Source: Dryococelus australis (taxonomy: Eukaryota; Arthropoda; Insecta; Phasmatodea; Phasmatidae). Taken from it: 64,000 nt of DNA. Below are positions 56,340 to 64,000 of this stretch, one piece after another; the stretch's first letter is position 1; each line of letters opens with the position of its first letter. A model generated the notes under the pieces. The model saw only the letters and a program-made list of their open reading frames with translations. It was not told the DNA's origin and made no database searches. The translations under genes were made by a program, and so were the position numbers. The DNA is taken from NCBI GenBank assembly GCA_029891345.1, contig CM057000.1:122621838-122685837 (forward strand). Reading direction: 5' to 3'.

Positions 56340-56615
56340 TTATAAATAAGTGTTTGGCAGCGTTACAAATATACGCATTGTTCTTTCACAGGCAATATAA
56401 ATCGTACTTGGCCTGACGTACGAGTCGGTCAGCCTCGTGATGATTGGATATTGTCGAGTGAGATCCAACGTGTGAGGCACTAACCTCATAGGCGTAGACA
56501 TGTACCCGTGAGGATCGTGGAGGACCGGATCACAATTTGAGTTACAATGACCCCTACGGTATTCCAAATCATACTCATATTGAGTTCCTTGTTTACTGTA
56601 ACTTCCGTATCCCAT
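56340..56615 (-). CDS. Unrecognised ORF (91 codons)
   Basis: Begins MGYGSYSKQGTQYEYDLEYR and has a balanced, protein-like composition (Tyr-, Arg- and Pro-containing, no low complexity). It ends MRIFVTLPNTYL before a TAA. It matches no family I know. It could be an exon of a host gene or a chance ORF; no splice sites or neighbours settle this. Confidence 0.25.
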   Translation of the reverse strand: MGYGSYSKQGTQYEYDLEYRRGHCNSNCDPVLHDPHGYMSTPMRLVPHTLDLTRQYPIITRLTDSYVRPSTIYIACERTMRIFVTLPNTYL

Positions 56616-56805
56616 TTTAAAATATAATTTGACTCTAGGTTATATTTTTACTTCTACTTCAATACCCAACTTATTTTAAGGTTTGCATTCAGGATGAGGT
56701 GAGTTTCGCAAGACAATGCAGGCAGTGAGGAGTACACTACTATGAAAAGGTTAAACCATTTTGCCTCCTGTAACACATTCACAAGAATATTATGCCACAT
56801 AACTA

Positions 56806-57056
56806 GGGTCACCTGTTTTTCGCGAAAAGATTTACGTGTAGGCTAGATTTCAGTATCCCATGTGCACACTTGCAGCCTTCCTCTGACTATTGGCTGCTTG
56901 TCTTATTGCAAAGAGTGCCCGTTACATAAGTGAACCAATCATTATTAAGTATCACCGATACTGACCGCCCCTTATTCGCGGGTGGACAGATAACATGCGT
57001 AACAATTCAAGTGATCAACTTGTCCTGAAATCTTTTCGCGAAAAACAGGTGCCCCT
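56806..57056. mobile_element. TIR element, GGGNCACCTGTTTTTCGCG type (251 bp)
   Basis: Inverted ends of 28 bp, GGGTCACCTGTTTTTCGCGA and GGGGCACCTGTTTTTCGCGA, both continuing AAAGATTT. TA flanks both sides, consistent with a TA target duplication. Non-coding. A worn trace of the same end lies near 17803. Confidence 0.8.
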
Positions 57057-57553
57057 ACACGTAACGCATGGAGTGTTGTTTATTTTTTATATTTAATTAA
57101 AACTCAAAATTTTTATCCAAACTATTCTTTAAGTTAAGGTAGTTAACTAACATATTTATAAAATATAACTTAATCGTAACGAACTGCTTTTAATGGTTTT
57201 CCAAATAGATCAGTGGAAAGAAATTATTAATTACTTCCGAAGACTGACTGTGGGTATAGTAAAAGGTACCATCGGTCTAACATTAATCAACTTTGGGAAT
57301 CAACATAATGAAATTGTGTCCAAACAAAAAATTCGAGTAATCCAAAATGGAAGCCATGGCCACCATGACCTCATTCGCTCTCTATATAATGATCGTGGGT
57401 GTAGAGGCCGAGGGTGCGGTAAATGCCACCGGCTAATACTGTGTTCATCATTCACTGACAGCGAGTCTTGTGTCTCCTAACGCTTAACACTCTACGATTA
57501 GGGGCCCCGTTCCCCCTCCTGAGCTTCTTTGTACTGGAATTGGTAGTCAATAC
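57057..57553. other. Gene-free stretch with one 95-codon ORF
   Basis: The plus-strand ORF 57193-57480 (MVFQIDQWKEIINYFRRLTV) has no recognisable domain and is not assigned as a gene. Confidence 0.35.
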
Positions 57554-58162
57554 GCCTTAAGCTGTACCCACAATAGTGCGATGCGATGCGATGTGTCGGG
57601 CTGCGACGGACGCCGTCTGTGAAGGTGCTGCTAGCTAGTTTTAAGGGTCGAAATTGCATTTTCAGACCTCGCGAATGTAACAAAAGACACGCGTAAAAAG
57701 TTGAAACTGTATTTTTTTAAGTGGTAGAAAATAAAAATAGGGTACTATGAATGCGATGTGTGACGGAAACGACCGAGAACGAGACATAATAATACGAACG
57801 ATAATTATTTTGAAGTTGATAAACGAATTTTATGACATTGTCCATATCTATAAGAAGCCATGTCTTCTAGTTCGCACATCCACGCAGCAATAATAAAAAT
57901 ACAACTACGAAAACGTCGGCGTAAACACTATCGTCGTTTTAAAATTGAAAAAAAAAAAAAAATTATTCTCCTTGTAAACAAACACTTATTCTTCTTCTTC
58001 TCCGTCGCAGGCTGACGCCCACAATCGCAATTCGAGGATTTCGCGCAACACACTGCGCGACGCGCTGCGACGGAAACTGCTTCATCCTGATTGGCTACCG
58101 CTCATCGCAACGCATCGCGTCGCATCGCATCGCATCGCACTATTGCAGAACAAGCTTCAGGC
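57554..58162. mobile_element. TIR element with GCGATGCGATG ends (609 bp)
   Basis: Inverted ends: GCCTTAAGCTGTACCCACAA on the left and GCCTGAAGCTTGTTCTGCAA on the right (reverse complement), both followed by TAGTGCGATGCGATGCGATG. The subterminal GCGATGC iterations could be transposase-binding repeats. Interior is non-coding. Superfamily not determined; no clear target duplication seen. Confidence 0.75.
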
Positions 58163-58276
58163 TGTGTTCGCCTCCGCACGCGAAATAACAGACGTAGAGT
58201 GAAATATGCGTTCTGTAAATGACAAGGCATAGTTTGGAAGACAAGGTTAAGGCCGCTGGTGTGTGGTGAAAATTGC

Positions 58277-58517
58277 TATAGGCCGTTCACTGTAAAGTGT
58301 GCACTTTTGATACCGTAGTTACTTTTTCCTATCAGCCATGTTTTATCCTTTCGCCACTTTTTAAAAATAAATATTGCTATATAAGTATTAAGCACAGTGT
58401 ATTTATTTCACCGTGCTCGGAAGTTAATATCAAAGACTACAATATAGTATATTTATTGAATGTTATTTGAAACTAGAGCGTTTAAAAAAGTGCTCATTTT
58501 ACCGTGAACAGCCTATA
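58277..58517 (+). mobile_element. Short MITE family A derivative (241 bp)
   Basis: Both A termini are kept (tataggccgttcactgtaaa; cattttaccgtgaacagcct), but the interior is short and mostly unlike A. It is either an internal-deletion derivative or an element that acquired new interior sequence. Confidence 0.75.
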
Positions 58518-59275
58518 CTGAGCGTACATTTGCCTCGTAGCGCCCTGGCAGTTTGTTGACGAGGTCAGAATGTAGCTCCGAGCACATTCATAAGACAAAC
58601 CTGGGAGGCTCGAGAAGACTAGGCCCGCTGTCGTAGCTTCCAAGAGAATACACGTGTCTTGCATCATATCTTAACCAAGCAAAAAGTCAACGAAATTAAA
58701 AACATGACTATGTAAGCTGGTCTATGTTTGTGAACGCTTTGTATAACAGAATTTATAACCATAAACCCAAAATAAGCTGGGGCGTATTTGTAAAAAAAAA
58801 AAAATGATTTAACCAATCTTGCAAATACATTTAAAATTATGTTTGTAATAATATTTCTAGCCATTATTGCCACTTAGCCCTGCAATTATCGCGAACAAAT
58901 AACATTTTAATTTATATAGTTTAAAATCGGCAATGGATATAATACTTTTTTATATTTTCTGCTGGATAACAATAAATACGAAATTTTAAAACGTATAAAA
59001 TATTTATTATAATACTAGAAATATATTTATAAATGTAAAGTGAAATGCTTGCATTAATTTTAAACACAAAAATGAAGCATGCACTAATTGCCTTAAAAAT
59101 TATAGCTATTTGATATGTAATGGCGTTTCAGTTTATCTTGACACGCGTGGTAGGCACAGAACGACCACGTCAGCCCAGGGGGGGGGGGGGCGTATCAAGT
59201 CATTTGTATGCTTTAATTCCCCCACCCTTAAATTACTACTCATCACAAATCCTCCCTCTTACAGTCGTGTTGTGG
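58518..59275. other. Gene-free AT-rich stretch
   Basis: No gene recognised. A G run lies at about 59178-59190. Confidence 0.4.
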
Positions 59276-59697
59276 TATAGTTCGTTCACGGTAAGCTGAG
59301 CGCTTTTGAAAGCTCTGCTTAGAATCTAGTTGTATGCAGTGTATTCTACCACCTTATGTAAAATTAACATTGCCATGGATCTAATGATTTTATTCATGCG
59401 TCGGTCAAATGTAACTGTGAAAGTACGAGGAAAGTAAATAGTTAACAAATCAGCTAATTTTCGCACTTCGATGCATTAAAAAAACAGAAAGCGAATGAAG
59501 TAATTGTAAGTTGTCACAAATGGTTACCTAATAGTCTTTATTCGAAGCTAAGATATCGAACTACTTTCTCTGCATCATTATGTACTTTACTGGGCGCATT
59601 CCACTTAGTGCATCCGTTAAAATATATCCAAGTAAGAGCGGGAATATTTTTCGAAGGTTGGTTTCTAAAGTATTAATTTTATCGTGAACAGCCTTTG
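59276..59697 (-). mobile_element. MITE family A copy (about 420 bp)
   Basis: Ends tatagttcgttcacggtaag and ttttatcgtgaacagccttt. Contains 'attcatgcgtcggtcaaatg' and 'catccgttaaaatatatcc'. Confidence 0.9.
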
Positions 59698-60983
59698 GCG
59701 ATTTCGATATCAGATTATGCATTTTCTAATTATTGTAAATAATGAGGAGGAATTTAAATTCAGTCTTATCAAAGCGATATTCGTATTTCTAATTAATAGA
59801 AATATATTTGAAATGTCCAGAAAAACAAACCTAAGAGTGTACATGTGTCAAAAGTTAAGATTTGAAGTGAAGACGAATAATACATCGGTGTAAAATGTAA
59901 TAGTCAATAATTTTCAATGTCAAAACCACTTATCTGATGAATAAATTTACTTCAGACTAAAAAAAAAATGATTAAAGTAATATTTGTTATGTATTGCTAA
60001 ATAAAATATTTAAGGCGCTAATGACGTGGCGTCCACACAGTAGTATAGCTAGCAATTTTTCTCGAGAAAAAAAAATGAGTACACGGTAGACTTCAACACC
60101 ATAAGCACCCAACAGCAGTTTGTCGACTGCCATTGGTTGCCGTCTGCTTGAGAAGGCGTTTTCATATTTGACCGAGTTACTGAGAATTCTTCTACATCGG
60201 CACGGCTCCTGCGTGATCCGTGTACAGGCATCTTATACGTGCCAAAAAGTAGTTCAGTCATTCAAGATAGATAAACGACCCCACAGTGTTTTGAAATATA
60301 ACTTAATTTCATTACCGTTACACATGCGGTCGCATGTTTCACACATAGGCATTAATCCGTCCCTGTGGTTGAAGAAGAGGGGCGGAGGGACACAGGAATT
60401 AATACATTTTTCAGTTTTTCCTCTGAACTCAGGCTACGGTTAGCGGGTAACGCGTCCAGAGGTTTCTTTTGTGTCGCTGATAATACTCAGTGTATTACAT
60501 CACTGTGCCCCAGTGTAACTAGCAGTGCACTAAAGAGATGTGTTTCTCTGCCATTGAAAACAAATTTCGCGTAGCTGTAGTTTCATTGTTACCTTAATGC
60601 TTTTTATTAAAGGGGGTTGCCAACCAAGACTGGAGCCGCAGAGTTTGAACGGGGAATTAATGTCAAAGTAGTTCCCTCTTAATGCATCAAATTTAAACAT
60701 TTTAAGTTTTCTGCGTGACATTTCTTAAACAAATATTGCACATTTTTAATGCTTAGTATTGTTTCTCTCTATTTTAATATTAAAATTTACTTTTACAAAA
60801 AAAAAATCTTATGAACGAATTACATTTTTTTTTTAACATTACTAAACATTGGAATAATCTCTGAGAAAGTAGCGATGAATATTTATTTCTGTATGAAACT
60901 TATGTTTACAATTGATGCAATGAGAAGCAGGCTTGGTACTGGTGGGCGGTGATTTATAAATAACTTTATGGTCCATCAGAAAT
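59698..60983. other. Gene-free stretch
   Basis: ORFs of 69-107 codons have no recognisable domain. No repeat ends identified. Confidence 0.4.
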
Positions 60984-61419
60984 TATAGCCTATTCACGGT
61001 TTCTTCATACTTTTTTAATCTAACCTTTGAAAAGCAAACCTATGTATAATGTGTTTGGTTATTTCCTAAATACGACATGTATCTCAACCGTGTCATACTT
61101 CTGTCAACATTAAAGTACTATCTCATTATCCAATAAATTGAAGATGTACCTATATTTTATTTATGAATTATAATATTTCATTTATAATAAATATTAATAA
61201 AAAAATAGTGAGAAAACATGTGTGTTGGTAGCGCCTAGGAAGAAATAATTTTTATGCAAAATATTATTACAACAGAGTGCTCACGAATTCGGCGCGTTGT
61301 CCTCTGGTGTAATTTTCTAGACTTAGTTAAGCTTAGTTTGCACGAGGCGGATGAATATCCTGAAAGTGAAACTTTACCAGGGCTCCAGAAAAGTGTGGAG
61401 TAACCGTGAATGGATTATA
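60984..61419 (+). mobile_element. MITE family B copy, complete (436 bp)
   Basis: Left tatagcctattcacggtttc, right agtaaccgtgaatggattat. The best-preserved uninterrupted B copy, with 'gtgtttggttatttcctaaa', 'ttggtagcgcctaggaag' and 'gaggcggatgaatatcctga'. Non-coding. Confidence 0.9.
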
Positions 61420-62204
61420 TTATTGTGTAACATATGCAATGAGCAATATAGATTGTATAAATTGTGTTACCTGTTAAACATAGGCGGATACTTCGTTGGG
61501 AAATTATCAACTCGCCGCTTCATTCACTGACAGCCAGTCAGTAATAAACTTGATCCAGTGGAGTGACTCAGCGTGTCAAATGTGCAGTTGCGAATCAACA
61601 CGAAGGTGAAAAGTGTCAAGTTAGAAACCGGCATACATGGCGTTCGTACGCCAATAAATGTGTACACAGTGCAAAGTGTTAAAATTAATTATTATTACAA
61701 AATCTTTTCTACTCACCATGGTAGTAACTACAAAACAAAATATTTTAAGTAAACTGGATCATTATTTTAGGTACCGAGCACTCTACAATAAGGTGGGACT
61801 TTACTCGCCGACATCATCTGAAACAACATGACGTTTAGTATTGCATTTAGAAGACACAACAAAAAGATGTTAATTTAATTATTTATTAAAGAGCGTGATA
61901 AAACTGTGCATTCTGGGGTGTATGTTTCGCAGTTGTCACAATGCCTATGTAATAGTCCCACGAGAAACGTGGTTTCTGTTAAAGAACGACTGAAATGTGA
62001 TCTCGCGAAGAAGAAATTTGTAGTTGCCGTAGACTGCGTGACTCTTTATTCCCTTGTTATCGATTGTCTTGCAATCGCTCAAAATAGATAATTGGGCTGG
62101 GAACCGCCACTTTGTAGAAGAGATGTAATATCCTTCCACAGGCAATGTCCTCGTAATTTAATTCGCGACGACCTTGTACTGCGTGACAGCGCGATCGGGA
62201 TGCA
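61420..62204. other. Gene-free stretch
   Basis: No recognised gene or repeat ends. Confidence 0.4.
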
Positions 62205-62420
62205 GATTCCCGGAAATTTCGCGAATTCATTTGAGGGCAAGCTAGACTTCAGACCCATACACATTTTAATTTCGTTTAAATTGCATTGCAGTTTGTAAGT
62301 CACGCCGTGGGTGCATTTGGACCAATAAGAAACACGCGAGGAAAGGACGGCAAAGTCCCGCGCCACCTTGCCTAGTGTAAAACAGGCTTCATCAGCCAAT
62401 GCATGCATCGTTACTAAAAA
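62205..62420 (+). repeat. Repeat family E fragment (TTCGCGAATTCATTTG)
   Basis: Contains aaatttcgcgaattcatttg then 'gcaagctagacttca', shared with the left arm of the foldback repeat at 62810. The second arm is not evident here. Confidence 0.5.
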
Positions 62421-62706
62421 CAGTGGCTGGCGCGGGTACAGTTAGTTTGGCAGCACGGAGAGAGAATATAGTTAGAATGTTTTGACGTATTTTTAAAATC
62501 TATTACTTAAAAATGGGAGTAGGAAATATTCCGAGAAAGTCTGTTACAGTCATGAACGGACTATAGCTTGTTGCAAATGAATACGCGAAATTTACGGGTC
62601 TCTAGGGATCGGGAGTTGGAGGGGGTGACGTGGCAGGAATTTAAGGCTGCGCTACTGGGACAGAGGAAGTGACGTAACAGATCGTCGCTACAGCACAAGC
62701 AGACGT

Positions 62707-62803
62707 ATGGTCCATTCGCAGTATCTCCACGCTTTAGGAATCAAACTTTATAATATTTATCCCATGAATAACGTGTTCAGTTGTTCCCTACATAGGCCAT
62801 GTA
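62707..62803 (+). mobile_element. MITE family B left-end fragment
   Basis: atggtccattcgcagtatct, then 'aacgtgttcagttgttccct', corresponding to the first 100 bp of B. Confidence 0.65.
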
Positions 62804-62809
62804 CAGAGA

Positions 62810-63147
<338 letters not shown>

Positions 63148-63714
63148 TAGATAAAATCAATGCGTATGGGGTTGGACCCAGGGCGAGGCAACACTCGATA
63201 GTCATGTATCTTAACGTTCAAAACGAAATTGTATGTATATTTTATCAATAAATTATGACACACTGCGAAACAAAAAAGTCTTGTATCACCTTGTATCTAC
63301 AATATTCGTCAACACTCGATGGTCATGTCATATCCGGAGTACACCCCGTTCACCAGCAGTGTAGTCCCCGATATTGCTAGTGTGTACTGCCAATCACGAC
63401 ATCATTGTTACGCTGTGACAACGTACGCTTGCTACCTTGTCGAACCGCCGACGCCAAAGCAGCCAAATAGGGTCGCACACCATTGACTACACTCCAAGTC
63501 CCAATCAGTGAAATAACTTTCACTGCAAATTGTTGATAAGCTACTGCTGACCGGCGAATCAAGCAAATTAACTGGGAGCAAGTTATTTATAGAAGTGGAA
63601 ATCTTGACTTTCAATGGGAATCACAAATAAATCAGTGAAATCCAGACGCTGTATTAGTTAGTTATCTGGCACAGATTATCAATCGCCCAATTTTCACTGT
63701 ATTGGCTCAGTTAT
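63148..63714. other. Spacer upstream of the Tc1-like transposase
   Basis: May include the left end of the Tc1-like element: 'acaaaaaagtcttgtatcac' near 63270 resembles a Tc1 terminus, but its partner lies outside the window. No gene recognised. Confidence 0.35.
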
Positions 63715-64000
63715 CACAACGTCTAGTTTAGAGTGTACGTTGCAACGATCGAAGGTTGTAATCCTGGCCGTGGTGGGAGGGAGGGACGTTCACAAAGAGA
63801 GGTAACTGTCCTGCTCGGAGTCAACCAGAGTGACGTCAGCCGCGTGTGTGAGACGTACCCGGAAACACAATCTGTGGCAGAAGCACCTCGTAGTGGTCGC
63901 TCTCGTGCCACTACAGCAATGCAGGACAGATCGTCGGCGCCAGGAGAAGACCATGTGTTCCATCTGCGGCGAGATCTTCGTCGAGCGACTGGAGTGCAGG
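63715..64000 (+). pseudogene. Tc1-like transposase N-terminus, runs off the window
   Basis: DDE transposase of the Tc1/mariner superfamily, which cuts and pastes at TA. The helix-turn-helix region is visible: 'LLGVNQSDVSRVCETYPE' then 'SVAEAPRSGRSRATT' and 'AMQDR', matching the family pattern LGVSQS.VSR....Y.ETGSV..RPGSGRPR.TT...DR. The first helix (SKVVILAVVGGRDVHKE) is in a different frame from the rest, with one frame change near 63802, so the copy is broken. The catalytic DDE domain lies beyond 64000. Confidence 0.8.

Noticed and set aside
60120-60443. 107-codon plus ORF as a host gene
   Set aside because: No domain, no neighbouring exons and unremarkable composition; indistinguishable from chance.

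Overview
The window reads as intergenic or intronic DNA of a large, repeat-rich, AT-rich arthropod genome, most likely an insect. The evidence is the mix of repeats: a tRNA-derived SINE, CR1/Jockey-like and R1-like LINEs, Tc1 and P/THAP transposases, Ty3/gypsy remnants, a Polinton-type polymerase, many MITEs and TTAGG-like runs. Nothing looks bacterial or organellar. I found no intact, confidently recognisable host protein gene. Best guesses at host material are a CpG-rich possible first exon (50.29-50.54 kb), a 91-codon ORF (56.34-56.62 kb, minus) and two related exon-like segments (18.3 and 52.5 kb).

Layout. 0-9.7 kb: SINE fragments, the first cluster of two related MITE families (here called A and B), and TIR elements resembling Harbinger (5.2-5.8 kb) and piggyBac (7.6-8.0 kb). 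10.0-15.9 kb: a minus-strand Ty3/gypsy remnant with one LTR. 16-22 kb: more A and B MITEs, a SINE, a dispersed arthropod-type repeat and a possible solo LTR. 23.3-27.9 kb: two solo LTRs of one family in opposite orientation, enclosing a B MITE that itself holds a CR1/Jockey-like LINE. 29.0-33.6 kb: a SINE and a plus-strand gypsy pol/3' LTR remnant. 33.7-38.1 kb: a virus-like (Polinton-type) remnant with protein-primed DNA polymerase B pieces and two related ORFs of unknown function. 38.1-39.3 kb: telomere-like and 57-bp tandem repeats. 42.3-43.0 kb: tail of an R1-like LINE. 47.3-50.1 kb: remains of a P-superfamily transposon with a THAP exon. 50.2-64 kb: further MITEs, a 43-bp minisatellite, foldback elements, and the start of a Tc1-like transposase running off the end.

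The dominant theme is nesting. About twenty A/B MITE copies occur, roughly one per 3 kb. A and B share their terminal inverted repeats and much of their inner ends, so they look like sister families moved by one unseen transposase. Two copies of the same LINE sit within B elements at nearby positions and in the same relative orientation. All family assignments come from reading motifs by eye; no database search was run.
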